Shown here in pieces: positions 46,186-58,698 of a stretch of 64,000 nucleotides of DNA. Every line of letters begins with the position of its first letter. The first letter of the stretch is position 1. The translations under genes and the position numbers were made by a program. The DNA is taken from NCBI GenBank assembly GCA_963920575.1, contig OY986966.1:15867888-15931887 (forward strand). Direction: 5' to 3'. Origin of the DNA: Narthecium ossifragum (Eukaryota > Streptophyta > Magnoliopsida > Dioscoreales > Nartheciaceae). The notes beneath the pieces were generated by a model. That model saw only the letters and a program-made list of their open reading frames with translations, was not told the DNA's origin and ran no database searches.

Positions 46186-46465
46186 GGAAGAGGGATACTC
46201 TTTTCATTTGCAAGTATACAATTTAATTAGACTCCTCCTCTTTAGATTTCCATAATTGATTTTATTGTAGAAGGCCTAAGATCAACCCCCCTCCGTGGGG
46301 GTGGGGGGGGGGGGGGGATGGACTGCCTCGGAGGCAGGGGACCTTGATGAAGATCGGGGTGGCGTCGATGGCGTTGCAGGCATCTTCGGAGAGGGCGGTG
46401 ATCTCGAGTTGATGTATCCGGAGGAGGGAGGGGGCGCTCAAGAGACGGCCGAGCTCGGTGGTGCC

Positions 46466-47067
46466 ACCGGTCTTGAGGGAAGTCAGAGATGGGGCTGAGG
46501 ATCGAGGGTCATCAGCTTGGTAAAAGAAGCCGTGGGTGGCTGAGTTCAATGGGGAAGAGACAAAGTATACACCCAATCGTTAGAAGCAGTAATAATTCCC
46601 TCGTAAAAGAATGAAATCCCTTGCTTTAGAAAGTATACCATCATAAAAGCATGGATTCCTTCATCTTTCTCTCCGCCCTTGCCCTTGCCAACGAGGAGAA
46701 AGAGATGGGGAGAGGGTGGGGGGGAGGGGAGAGCATGTCAGCCTCTCAGCAGGTACATTAAGTAAGACGGGAAGATGGGAGATAAGATATTACAAGGTAT
46801 TTCTTCAAATATTTCCAGGCATTTCTTTAAATATGACATGGTATTACATGAATTATATTACCAGTTATTTGTTGATATTACCACGTATTTCGTGAAACAT
46901 TACGAGATATTCCTTGAAATATTAGCTGATAAGCCTTTACAATTACTCCTGGTACCCACGCTCCATCAAATCCATCCTCCTCCACACCTCCAAACCCACT
47001 GCCCCAAGACCAATGGAGGAGCGCATCCGGCCGTACCCGTGCAGATGGGAGGCGGACATCATGGCCA
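46466..47067 (-). repeat. Right arm of the large inverted repeat
   Basis: This is the reverse-complement partner of 39718-40358. Homology stops near 46466 because the left arm is cut by LTR-A copy 7. The sequence continues past the arm to 46200 on one side and 47300 on the other without a partner. A G-run lies at 46302-46317. Confidence 0.85.
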
Positions 47068-47703
47068 CCGTGGTGGAGCTCCGCCTCCAAGTCACGGACC
47101 CCAATGTAGCAACAACTCACCGCTGCGACGTCTGGCACGACGCGCCTGCCATCGTCTTCTCCACCGGCTCGCCAGCCACCCTCCTTCTCTCCTCTCTCAT
47201 ATTACTCAAGTACAGTGTCAGATGGTATTTAAAGTAGAGAGAGAAACCAGGTGGGAGAGTGAGAGAGGAGGCTGGGTGACATGGCAAACCGGATGACGTG
47301 ATCAGGGGTATTTTGCTCTCCAGTTTATGGATTTGGCATGTTTTGTAAACAAACACGAAAGTGTCCCTCAATTGACAAATCAAAAGCCGAGTGGATTTAA
47401 AAAGAAAAATACTCAATTAAATCCAACAATTATAACACCGTTGAAGCGCCTGAACCCGACCCGGACCCAACCCCAAGGGCTCAAACAAAATCGGCGACCT
47501 GCATATGGCACCAGCCAGCCTGCCCCGTGTCAGGGCATTGAACCCCTAACACGGGCCAGGGCGCGCGCCAACCGGAGTTGACACGGGCCACGACCTAGGC
47601 TATGGCGCGGTATATCACACCAAGCTATGGACAACATAGAAACACAATGATTGCATGAGCGAACATCCTTGAACGAGGCTAGACGACACTTCCCCAAAGA
47701 TGT
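47068..47703. other. No gene recognised
   Basis: A GC-rich stretch to about 47200 encodes short frames (EERIRPYPCRWEADIMATVVELRL begins inside the arm at 47013) that I do not recognise. The rest is ordinary intergenic sequence up to LTR-A copy 9. Confidence 0.4.
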
Positions 47704-48601
47704 TGTGAGGACCCGTTCCTCCAACCTGGTCCGACTGTGTTGGGTTGAGGATCTGGTTTTGTGGTTTGGCTCGGTTGGCCTTGGTTTGCGATCGGTTGAT
47801 CGCATTGCTGCTTTTGGACCCCAGGGACAATTTGGTAAAATTGTGCCATGGTGGTCGGTTTCACATCTGCGTAGTGCACACACAGCCCTGATTGATGTAC
47901 GTGATTGAATAGATTCAGTAGAAGCGTTTGTGATCGTCAGATCCGGACGAGATCGCAATTTGGAGCCAAATCGGATTCTGTCTGATCAGTTGGCTCGTCT
48001 GAAAACCCTCTTCTCTCTCTCCTATTTTCCTTTTCTCTCTCTCTCTCTTTCTTTGCCCTTTTTCTTTTCTTTCTTTACCTCTTCCTTCCATGCCTTCCCC
48101 GTGCCCGACCCGCTTCCCTTTCTCCCCCCGCGCCAGCTTCTTTCTCCAGCCACCTTCCCCGATGACTTGGAAGCGGCGGCGAGGGTCACCCTCTCCCTTC
48201 TCCTTCCTTCCTTTTCTCTCTCCGACGGAAGCCTCTCTTCCTTCTCTGACGACGGCTGCGATTGTGGGAGGCCTCCGGCGGCTCTCCGGCGAGCTGGAGA
48301 CAGTGACATAGGATGGTGGATCACGGCGGATTAGCAAGGATTGAAGCTTGGATTTGCGTTTTAAGGTAGGGTTTCTACCTAAATCTTTGGGTTAAGCTAG
48401 ATCTAGGGTTTGGTTTGATTGTTTGTTGATTTCTTTGTGTTAGATTGTTCCTCTTAGCATGTGATACGAGGACTAACTGAGCCAATCCAAGAAGGGACCC
48501 ACATCCTTGCTTGGGCAGGGCAATACCAAGGAGCTGGCTGCAACCAGGTCCTTTGGAGCAGGTTGAGCCAAGCTAGCCTTAGGGCCAAATCAGAGCTGAA
48601 C

Positions 48602-51022
48602 TGTCGCGCCCCGACCCGCGAAAGCCCAACCGGGCCGGGCGACGCGAACCGGAACCTAACCAACGCGGAAAAAGAACGACGAGGGTTCCCTCTAACCTAT
48701 TGGTCTCCCTAGCAATTCATCAAAGCTCCCAATTAAAACACATCAAAAGGCAAAACCTCGAATCTCAGATTAAAACTCAAGTATTAATTATACAAAACCT
48801 CGGAGAGGGGAAGTTCAAATACAATATTACTCCCGTAGGAGACTATATAACATAAGGGTAAAAGCGGTAAATATTGCCACCTCTCAAAAGCCACCAGGCG
48901 CCGCCGCACCGCCAACCAACTGCCCGGTAGGGGCCAAGGAAGAAGAGCTGACGCCTGCACCTGCAAAACGCAGCCCGGGTAGGAGTGAGCACTAAGCTCA
49001 GTAGGGATCTACACTACGACACACAGAAGGAAGAGGGAAACGCAACAGTGTCGCCCTCAAGCCAGACTCGAGTGAGCTACAATGGTCCCATTACCATTCA
49101 CCGGTGATCTCTAGGCATATCCAACCATGGTCACCCCAACGGACTGGGCCCATCCTGGATACGCCTAGTGTCGTAGGGTTCCAGTTGTGGTCACCCAACT
49201 TGCCATGGGCCCACACTGATGCCCCTACTGACAGGAATGGACACTGCCCAAAGAATAAGACCCGTCACCGGAGGCATCCTCAAAACCTGACTTGAGGCCG
49301 ACACGACCTCTACAATCATCAAACATCATGTGTACCAGTCCTCTAAGCCTATCATAAGATTCGACTGGACACCACAATTCAAATCGGGTCCAAACTACCC
49401 AACCCCGGTCCTAGGGCTAAGTCCGAGCTTCCAGCCTCGGGACGGCGACCCAAGGATCACCCACGCCCTAACCAATGCAACTAATGCACAATTCAACAAT
49501 GCATGCTATGACATACACAGATAATAGGAAAGGCATGCAACAGTATGTCAAACATCATATAAGTCTACTGGATCGCTGCAGCGGTACCACCAACCGCTGC
49601 CAGCCGATCCGCAGCGGGTCCCGGCATTACGACGGTACCGCGACCGTCAACCGCGGACTCCTGCAACGGGAAGCAACCCCGAAAACGATGATGTACAAAA
49701 CACAATATAATATTATATTCCGAAATATAATATTATATTCAAAAACACCCAAAGCCTCTACTTAGGGGCTAATTGATCCCGTCGATCCGACATCCAAACG
49801 ACGTCGGATTCAAGATCCAACTTAACCACCAGTAGGTGTATATACCAGGATCATCATATCCAAATTTCATAAACATCCAACGGTTGGATTAACGGGAAAC
49901 ATTAATCAAAAATCGCTGATTAAACCAACTTACCCTTTAATTGCTGCAACGCAGCCCTCCAGAAAACAATTCACCAGAAATCGTACAGAAATCAAGAAAA
50001 TACGAAAAAAGATGGAATGGAAAGCTAACGAGTAGAGCTACAACTCTTATGTTTATGAAAAGCCAAGATCATGTGCTCGCCGGCCGGAAAACTCGCCGCA
50101 AGACGGCTGTTTCTCAAGAACAGCAGAAAACCAGAAATCCGAGACTAATCTTACATAAAACCTACTCAAATCTCAACTGATTGACATGAAACTTAAATCA
50201 GTTATTCTAACAGGTATAAGGAACCCAACAAAGCAAGGATCAACAAGATCCAACGGCTAGATCTCAAGAAAACCCGAAAAGAACACCAGTAGGTATAACC
50301 CTACCTAGCTGCGCTTTCCTCGGCTGATTCCCCCCGATTTGATCGCCAACAAGCTGCCAAACCACACCAGGAGCCTTCCTCTCGTTGTCACGAATCCAAC
50401 GAGCCAAAGAACACCCAATTTGGTGGCCGGAGGAGGGAGAACGGAGGGAAAGAAGCTCGCCGGCGGTAAAGGGGAGAAACAGAGCACCGCGGGAAAGAGA
50501 GAAGGAGGGAAGAAGAAGAGAAGGAGGAGGAAGAGGAGGGGAAGAAAAGAGGGGAAAAGGGGAGGGGAAAGCCGGGAAAGAGGGGAAAAGGCTGGGGGAA
50601 AAGGGAGGGGAAGACTTCTCTCCCTGACAGGGGAGAGCGACGGCCGACGGCCGTCCTCGCGAAAGAGAAAACCCACCGACTCGATCATGATCGATCTCCA
50701 GGGCATGTGATATCGATCTCCTTTGCAATCGAGATCGATCTCCTTGAAATCCAGATCGATCTTCTCTGCAAAAACGACCAGATCGATCTCCCTAGCCATC
50801 CAGATCGATCTCCTTTACTCAGAAAGGCAAACTTGGGCTAAAACACAAGCCCAAGCTCAGATCTTCCGATCTCGGGTTCACCTAGCCATTCTAAACAAAC
50901 ACGAACACAGACAAGGCCAGTGTGTGCACACGCGGGTGTGAAACAAACCAACAAGGCGTAATTTACCAAATTGCCCTTGCGGTCTACAGCGAGCCACAGG
51001 TGTAGAGGGGCAGGTCCTCATA
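48602..51022 (-). mobile_element. LTR-A copy 10, solo LTR with perfect TSD
   Basis: This 2421-bp LTR runs TGTCGCGCCCC...CCTCATA (one base changed from CCTCACA). It is flanked by TGAAC at 48597-48601 and 51023-51027. It has the CTGCACCTGCAAAACGCAGCCCGGG box, a purine-rich leader and AGATCGATCT palindromes at 50690-50815. It is nested two levels deep. Confidence 0.92.
50690..50815. repeat. Promoter-side AGATCGATCT palindrome cluster in LTR-A copy 10
   Basis: Seven GATCGATCTC or GATATCGATCTCC-type units occur in 125 bp, 210-330 bp from the TGTGAGG end. This matches the position of the cluster in copy 4. Confidence 0.9.
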
Positions 51023-53019
51023 TGAACCAGTTCCAAGACCAAGCTCAAGCATGGGTGGACCCATGATGGACCCATGACCCATGAGGTGGCTTAGCCAAGC
51101 CGGCCTTACTTGGTTATTTCCTTAGTTGAGTCTTAATTGCTTTCCTAGTTGATTTCCTAGTTTGAGTTCAGTTTGTGCTTAGCCAGTTTCTATTTAATTG
51201 AGTCCTAGTTTTGGTTGAGTCAAGTCACTAGCTTACTTAGTTTATTCCTGGTTATTAGGAGTCAGTTTGAGTTGAATTAGTAAGAGTCTTTTACTTGTTG
51301 TCCAAGCAAGAAGGTATTCATGTTATAGTAGAACTCTCTTGAGGCCTCTATAAAAGGACATCTATAGCTTGTATTAGGGTTTTTATGCATGGACGAATTT
51401 ATGAGAGTTATTATTTAGTAGAGATAAATCCTAGAAGTAGAAGTAATATATGAGTAGCTGTAACCCTAATTCCACAAACCACCAGCCACCTTCACCCTTC
51501 TCTCTCTACAGCCGGATTCTTCTCCACCAGCCGGCTACTATCATCACCGCCGCTTCCAGCCACCTCCGCCGTCCAACCCCAAGTCTCTGGCGTCCACTTG
51601 GCTGTCGTGCTTCCCTCCACCATGTTCTCCAAGGCTTTGATCTCCAAGAGAAGTCAGCCAACCCTAGAGGAGCTGCAAGGTATCCCTCTTCTCATCCGTC
51701 TCCTCTAGTCTTCACCTTCCTCGTCGAATACCTAAGATCCTTCTCCTAAAACCCTAAAGGTATCTCTCGACCTAGCCATAGATTTGGCTAAAGAGGATCT
51801 GAGACAAGGCAAAAGACCCGATACGAAAGCCCTTGAGAAGGTGCATCGTAACAGCATGCTTAACATCTGATCTAGCTTCCATGCGGTTTTTAGTTGGATT
51901 TAAACCGGATTTATACTTGTTTTTCTCAGATTTTATCGAAGCTCTGTTTTTCTATGAGCTGAGCTGTTCTAGCTCAGATCCTGGCTCGTACGTGCATGAT
52001 CTCGTCTGATCATCAACACAAGAGTTGTAGATCTTCGGATATAGTTTCAATTTCCACTAGTTTCATGATTTTTGGATTTATATACGATTTTTGGAGAAGT
52101 TTTTCCTAAACTGCTGCGAAACAGAAAATAGGAAAAAGATTAGTGAATTTTGTAGCAACTAGCCATTAGATTAATCCAATTCTTAGGTTGCATGTTTCTA
52201 GCATGCTAATCTATGCTTGCCCAAGTTGTATTTGAAATCTGACGACGTTTGGATGTCGATTTGTAAAGTTCTTGACGCCTATAACGGTGGTTTGATGTAG
52301 CAATCCGGGAATTAGTTTGTTAGTGGATTTTCGATGTTTTATCTTGTTTGATTCTTCGGGATCCATGCGATTAGTATTCCTAGCAACATTTAAGGTTCAC
52401 ATGCTTAATTGGGTAAATACTTGAATTTCACCATGTTTAGTTAGTTGCTAATCTTGTGGTGTACTTAGCACTTAATTTGCAAAGCAAGTTTTACTTGTAC
52501 ATATATGTATTATAGATATGTAGGCCCTATGTGTGGCCCAGCCCTATGTGAGGCTTGTGGTTGAACCAAGGGAGTCATGCCCCTTGGGATGTTTAGTTAA
52601 TGTGTATTATAACCGTTGTGTGTTGGTTGGCCGGGGTTGTATCCCCGTTGTAAGAATTTTGGGAGACGGCTATTTAAGCCGTCGTAATGCCGAAATTCCG
52701 ATTGAATGTGTTGTTACTTATTTACGGCCTGTGGGTCCCATTATAATATTGTATTCTTGCAGTTTAGACCTTTATCTGCTTTATGCATGTTTACCCCCTG
52801 GCAAGCTTGGTGCTATGCCTAGCCTTGTATGATGTTTGACATACTGTTGCATATCCTGATCTATTAATGTGCGCGTGAGCATTGCATGCATTTGCTTGCA
52901 TTAGAAGAATCAGGCTAGGTGATAGGCGATGAATTCGATCGTCGATCCGGGGTTCTCGGGTAGCCCGGATCTAGCCCTAGGACTGTGGCTGGGTAGCAAG
53001 GATTAGGGTGCAATTGTAA

Positions 53020-53615
53020 TGCTGACAGCGCGTGCACAACACACTCAGGAAGCCCAGTTTGAGTCAAACTAGGACTCGGCTTGCCTAGGCTGATGTGGTA
53101 AGGGCTAGGGAGAAAACTATGCGTGTTAATCACCTAATTCTACTTGGAATGGAAGTGCAAGAAAGATGACGCAGTCAGAAACCGTTTTGACACGGAAGAA
53201 TTTAAAGATGACGCGCGACTCCTAGTTGCACTAGAAGATGGCGCGCCAGACCGAACGGTTGTGCCTTGGAGGCTAATCCTGTTGAGTTTGTGGAGCCTGA
53301 TCGTTCCAAACCCGACCATGACACACTATGCAGAGCTGACGGGGCCCGGGGCAGCGCCCTCGGAACAAAAAACGGATTTGAGATCTGTTGATAGGGGTAG
53401 TTTATGTAACTTTCTATACCCTATGTGCCGAAACCCTAGGATATGAGGGTGTGTATGGGTGGCCGTCATTGTATTATGTAATTTGACTCTTTGCCTCTGA
53501 GATAGTGAAAAACTCTGGCGACTCCGTGGACGTAGCCCTATTCTGGGGTGAACCACGTAAAAACTTGTGTCCGTGCATTCTTCTTCTTCTTCCTCCTCCC
53601 TTCTAGATCCTAACA
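53020..53615 (+). mobile_element. Copia-type LTR remnant
   Basis: The stretch contains GACTCCGTGGACGTAGCCCT and GTGAACCACGTAAAAACTTGTGTC, and ends CTAGATCCTAACA. This phrasing is typical of the 3' part of copia LTRs in plants. The start is tentative. No primer site follows, so it is a solo or truncated LTR. Confidence 0.5.
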
Positions 53616-54239
53616 AATCCAGCCGAGCAAATTGAAATGTCTCGCGTGCATTTGACTTGGAATAGGTGATGACATGGGGAATATCAGTTTTGGCTTAGGG
53701 AAACTTGCTTCTGGCACGGACGAATAGGAAGGAGTCCTATTTCGAGTCAAGGGAGCGATCATGGCTATCTTAAGCAAGTCAAACTTAAGAGGGAGTCCTA
53801 CTAAGTTTGGTAACTTAGTGTTATGCTTATCTATTGCCTAGATATGGATGTAAGCGAGGACTTTGAGTAGGACTTGTATGAGTGACTTGTTGGAGCAAGT
53901 CAAGGACTATTCCTCTATATAAGGAGTAGGCCGGCCAAGGTGTTGGGCATCGAGGCCTTGGCTAGGGTTTGGGATTTCCTTGTATTGAGTGATCTTTGTA
54001 CCTTGGGAGGGAGAGAGAGAGAGCTGTGAGGGAACTCTCTTGTAAAGATCTTTGGTCGACAAAGGAAGAGGGCCATACCCTTTGCCATACTTGTGTTCTT
54101 GCTTCTTAGTGTGGTCTTGTGCAAGAAGAAGAAGAAGAAGAAGAGGGAGGGCTGGTTAAGAGGGGTTTTGACGTCATCATCGGACAAGTAAGCGAGAAAA
54201 TTTTATTTTCCTTATTTCCCCGGTGACACCCTGCACCCT
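53616..54239 (+). mobile_element. Probable LTR-like promoter remnant
   Basis: It contains a TATA box (CTATATAAGG near 53915), a following short leader, a GA-repeat near 54013 and an AAG-repeat near 54124-54145. It ends with a CCCCGGTGACACCCTGCACCC block. The layout is LTR-like but no ends or partner were found. Confidence 0.3.
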
Positions 54240-54684
54240 ATTTGTGAGTTACACCATTATCTAATAATGTTGAATCTAATGAGTTTTTGTTTGTTATCAC
54301 ATATGACAAATTAGATGAGTAGTGGACCTTGGGCCTGCAGTTCTTCATCAGGTGCGGACTGCAGGCCCTCCTGCAGCAGTAATATCTACCGTCGAATGAT
54401 GATTTTCAACACTTTTATTTTTCTTTCAATTTTCGATCATGCAATAAAGGGAATGTTGTAGACTGAAGAGCCAATGGTTGAGATTTACTACTACAGGGCT
54501 TAATAGTGGATGAAGAACTGCACCCTGCAGGTGAGTTTCCTGTGTTCAATTTCAACACCTGCAATATGTCGTGGGTTCCGAAAATAAAAGGTTATCATGT
54601 AAGTGTTTTCTTTTTGTTTTTTACTTAGATAAGCTCGAAGGTTAGGAAATGGTTATTAGGTAAATTATGGATATAATTAGATAC

Positions 54685-54727
<43 letters not shown>

Positions 54728-56439
54728 TGTTCAGAATCAGCAAGTGCCAAGGGTGCTGCTCACAGGCTTACACCACAAATTACCCTAGAAGCTGAAATTA
54801 TTGCCCATATATAGCTGTGAAACAATGATGCCACCCACCCAATGTGGCCAATGTCACCACAATCCTTTTGATGAGAAAGTAATGTAATAAGCACTCAGCA
54901 GTACAATCTGTTTTTACCATTGTACAAATGGGCCCTTTATTACCTTCATGCAAAATCTAGAAACATCCTTTGGATGCTTAAAACATTTGGTTGTGGGGCT
55001 CCTTAGATGCTATGTGTTAGATTGGATCAAATAAGGAAAGGACTAGATTCCTTTGTTCTAAAGTGTGAATCATCAATACCTTTAAAACCACATGAACAAA
55101 TGAAGGTTGCCAATCTCGTTCTATACTCCAAAATATCATGAAGGGGGCCACCATATCTCTCACCACTATAAGGCCACCTCCTCCCAGTTGTCGCCATTCC
55201 TCTCCGGTGGGACTCCGGTGTTATGCCGGAGTCTACGACACTCCGCTGGAGCCAATCGGATGGCCGGACGGAAGACAGCTGCGCTTTCCGGCTGTCAAAG
55301 TTGTCACCCAGTATGTAGACCAGCTGCATCCTCTCTTGTGCGCCAAAAGTGTGAAGATGAGATGAGACCTTTGCAATATCCAATTCCAAACTCAGTCTTT
55401 GCCCTATGACTACATAGATTCGTTAATCCTATTCTAGAGTCCTTTTTTTGCCTTTTTTGTTTTGCGGATTCACGAGACAAAGCGGTAAAAGAGACAAAGT
55501 GGTAAAAGAAGGGAAAAAAAAGAGATTATATCAGTGGAGTTCATTCTTGAGACAAATGTTGATTTACCATATTATGAGAGCAGGGAAGGGGCCGAGAATT
55601 CAACACCGACTCGCATTTTCAAGTTACGGCTCCTTCAACACCAGGGATGTTTATTTGATTAAACAGCAACCAACAAACATAATAGGGCCATTCTATCCGG
55701 ATGTGAAATCAATCAAGCTTTACAGCTCTGTTGTCAGGCCCACTACACCATGCTTCCTTGATCAACAAATCATCTTTTTTATTTTAAGGGGTTTTTTTTC
55801 TTTCCCAAAGTCTCATGTCATATCCTCTCTTTGTCCACGACACCATGCTCTTTGTCAAAAACCTCCACCGGCCTTTTTCTCGAGTTAATAAGCCCAAAAT
55901 ACCCGTTCTTTTTTTTCTTTCTTTCTTCTCCCACACTTTTCTCTCTCCTCTCTCCTCCCTCCTCTCTCATTCGGCCGGCTCAAAGCTTAACTTCCCCGAC
56001 CTCGACTCCGCCGGCTACTCCAATTCGAGCACTAACCCCTCCTTCCGTGGCTTTCCATCCCTTATCGCTATCGACGTCGTCGCACCCAAACCACCTGACC
56101 GTCACCCCCGACCTCCATGACCTCCGACCTCGTCGAAGACCAATCGCAAGCTCCACCCTCATCTCGGAACCGGCACCACCACCCTCAAAACCCATCACCC
56201 CTCACGACCTCACCTCCAAACTTCAACCTAATCCCAGACCTAAATATCTCGAGACCCTCCGGCCTCTTCCCTTTTCTGGTATGATCCAGCATCCCCCCCG
56301 CCTTGTCGTGTGGCTCATCTTCTCCGAGTGAACCAGATCCGACTTCCACGACCCCTCCTCTACCGGCATCGATGACCGGAAGTTCCTCCTTGTCGTCGAT
56401 CCTATTCTGGCAACTCCCAGCCACCGCAACAAATGCATT
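54240..56439. other. Intergenic; no gene recognised
   Basis: There is a T-run of 33 at 54694-54726, a CT-rich tract at 55910-55975, and a GC-rich stretch to 56430 with open frames on both strands. The frame KLNFPDLDSAGYSNSS and its neighbours could be an old exon, but I cannot name a family. A short GC-rich part at 55190-55370 likewise has only unrecognised frames. Confidence 0.5.
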
Positions 56440-57725
56440 TTAACTGCATTTTTATCTTATCTTATCTTCTTAATTGCATTTTCATCTTTTTTAACTCCAT
56501 TTTCGTCTTTCCTGCATTTTTATCTTTTTAACTTCATTTTTAAATCCATTTGATATATTTGATGTAATCAACAAAGATGAAAATGACTCAAGGGAATAGA
56601 ATGATGAAAATGACTCAAGGAAATAGAAAGATGAAAATGAATGGTTATCTACAATCAACAAAAATGAAAATGAATCAAGGGAGCAGAAAAATGAAAATGA
56701 CTAAAGGGAACATAAAGATAAAAATGAATGGTTTAATGTAATCAACAAAGATGAAAATGAATCAAGGGAACAGAAAAATATGAAAATGAATCAACAAAGA
56801 TGAAAATGAATCCTTAAAGATGAAAAAGGTTCAGAAAGATGAAAAAGACTCAACAAAGATGAAAATGACTGACAGGCTTATTGTAATCAGCAAAGATGAA
56901 AAAGACTCAACAAAGATGAAAATGGCTGGCATGTTGCTTAATATAGTCAGCAAAGATGAAAATGAATCAAAAAGATGAAAATAGCTGACTGGTTGCTTAA
57001 TGTAATCAACAAAGATGAAAATGACTCAACAAAGATGAAAACGGTTCAGAAAGATGAAAATGGTTGTCACATTGCTTAATGTAATCAGTTAGATTAAGAT
57101 GAATAAAAAAAAAATGAATCAGAAAGATGAAAATGACTCAACAAAAATGAAAATGAATAAGAAAGATGAAAATGGCTGACTTGTTGCTTAATGTAATCAA
57201 CAAAGATAAAATGAATCAACAAAGATAAAAATGAATCAGAAAGATGAAAATGAATCAACAAAGATAAAAATGAATCAGAAAGATGAAAATGACTCAACAA
57301 AGAAGAAAATGAATCAGAAAGATGAAAGTGGCTGACTGGTTGCTTAATGTAATCAACAAGGATGAAAATGAATCCTGAAAGATAAAAATGAATTAGAAAG
57401 ATGAAAATGACTGACTGGTTGCTTAATGTAATCAGTAAAGATAAAAATTAATCCTGAAAGATGAAAATGATTCAGAAAGATAAAAATGGCTTATTAGTTG
57501 ATTAATGTAATCATTAAAGATGAAAATGGGTGATTGGTTGCTTAATGTAATCAACAAAGATAAAAATGAATCAACAAAAATGAAAATGAATTAGAAAAAT
57601 GAAAATGGCTGATTGGTTGCATAGTGTAATCTGCAAAGATGAAAAATGAATCAACAAAGATGAAAGTTGTTTAGAAAGATGAAAATGACTGACTGGTTGC
57701 TTAATGTAATCAGCAAAGATAAAAA
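56440..57725. repeat. Minisatellite AAAGATGAAAATGAATC with inverted start
   Basis: The 12-17-bp unit AAAGATGAAAATGA(A/C)TCA repeats for about 1.15 kb from 56565. A longer marker, TTGCTTAATGTAATCA, recurs at about 80-bp steps (for example 57337, 57417, 57536, 57616, 57697), which shows a higher-order unit. From 56440 to 56540 the same motif runs in the opposite direction (ATTTTCATCTTTTTAA). Frames rich in HFHLSDSF on the minus strand are repeat by-products. Confidence 0.92.
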
Positions 57726-57744
57726 TGACTAACTGGCTTCTTAA

Positions 57745-57965
57745 TGTAACCGCCATCATCTCCAACATCACAGCCACCACCACCTCCACCATCACGGCCA
57801 CAACCACAACCACAACACCGCAACCATCAGTCCATCACCTCCACCATCACTGCCACCACCACCTCCACCATCACCGCCACAGCCACCACCACAACACCGC
57901 CTACCCTCATCTTCATCTCGCACCCACCTTCTCCATCTCCACCACCTCTTCAATATCTCCGACCA
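57745..57965. repeat. (CCA/CCACCT)n-rich low-complexity tract
   Basis: An imperfect CCACCACCTCCACCATCA repeat follows the minisatellite. It is followed by a G-run of 21 at 58043-58063. No gene is supported here. Confidence 0.85.
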
Positions 57966-58500
57966 CCCTCGCCCCCACCGCAGCCGCCAGGCACTGTGTT
58001 CTCCATCACCACCCGAAAGGTGGGAGCTTTAACCCTTCTGGAGGGGGGGGGGGGGGGGGGGGGAGGTGCTCCCGCCACATCTACACCACAACCAACAAAT
58101 CTCCAAACCTCGACGCCGCCCCATTCTAATCCACCACCACCGCCCCTCTCCTCCCCTTCTAACCCTACCCTAGATCTGTTCACCACCGACAACCCTCCGA
58201 CACAATGATGGTAGTTGTGGAGCTAGGGTGGCTATAGGAAGATGGAGTTAAAGGGAATAGTTGAGGTTGACAGGTAGGTGGTGGTTGATGGAAGTAGTCG
58301 CCAGAGGTGGTTGGTCGGAAATCCGATGAGGAGCAGCTCACCTCCGTCACTGGTCATCGTGCTCGTTGAGAGAAAATAAAGGTAATTTCATCATTTCTTA
58401 AACAAACCTCTATAATTAAACATATCAAATGGAGTTATGGTCTTAAAAAAACTTATAAATTGTGTTTTAACTCAAAAATTTTACTAAACTGGTGCTTTCA

Positions 58501-58698
58501 CTGATTATCTAATATTTTAATGGGCCACTCAAGGATTGAAATGAGTTCATTCCATTGCTCCTGTGAGTTCCATGTAGGAGAGAGTTGACATCACACCTAC
58601 TGATTATCTAATATTTTAATGGGCCACTCAAGGATTGAAATGAGTTCATTCCATTGCTCCTGTGAGTTCCATGTAGGAGAGAGTTGACATCACACCTA
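58501..58698. repeat. Perfect 99-bp tandem duplication
   Basis: 58501-58599 and 58600-58698 appear identical by eye. The unit starts CTGATTATCTAATATTT and ends GACATCACACCTA. Confidence 0.95.

Larger units (their letters stand above)
48462..51853 (+). mobile_element. Solo LTR of element D family, interrupted by LTR-A copy 10
   Basis: It runs TGATACGAGG...GCATCGTAACA with GCATG at 48457-48461 and 51854-51858. After removing LTR-A copy 10 and one TGAAC duplication about 966 bp remain, homologous to the 855-bp LTRs of element D but visibly more diverged. TATA-like TATAAAAGG lies near 51350. Confidence 0.9.
47704..53019 (+). mobile_element. LTR-A copy 9, split by a solo LTR-D that itself holds LTR-A copy 10
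   Basis: The first part (47704-48461) starts TGTGAGGACCCG and has the TTTGGTAAAATTG/CACACAC block, CT-rich leader and AGGTAGGGTTTCTACC box (48364). The second (51854-53019) resumes with 'gtacgtgcatgatc...gagttgtagatc' and runs to 'cggatctagccctaggactgtggctgggtag' before being lost near 53019. The inserted LTR-D made the GCATG duplication. Confidence 0.85.

Noticed and set aside
47915..48337. ORFs in the CT-rich leader of LTR-A copy 9
   Set aside because: Same reason: composition of the leader; frames differ between copies 5, 6, 9 and 12.
54694..54726. Poly(T) run as the tail of a minus-strand LINE or SINE
   Set aside because: No coding or SINE promoter sequence was recognised beside it, so it is listed only as low-complexity DNA.
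55027..55409. Opposing ORFs of about 100-120 codons
   Set aside because: No recognisable motif in either; the GC-rich stretch may be an old exon, but nothing supports a gene call.
57094..57300. HFHLSDSF-repeat protein on the minus strand
   Set aside because: It is the translation of the AAAGATGAAAAT minisatellite.
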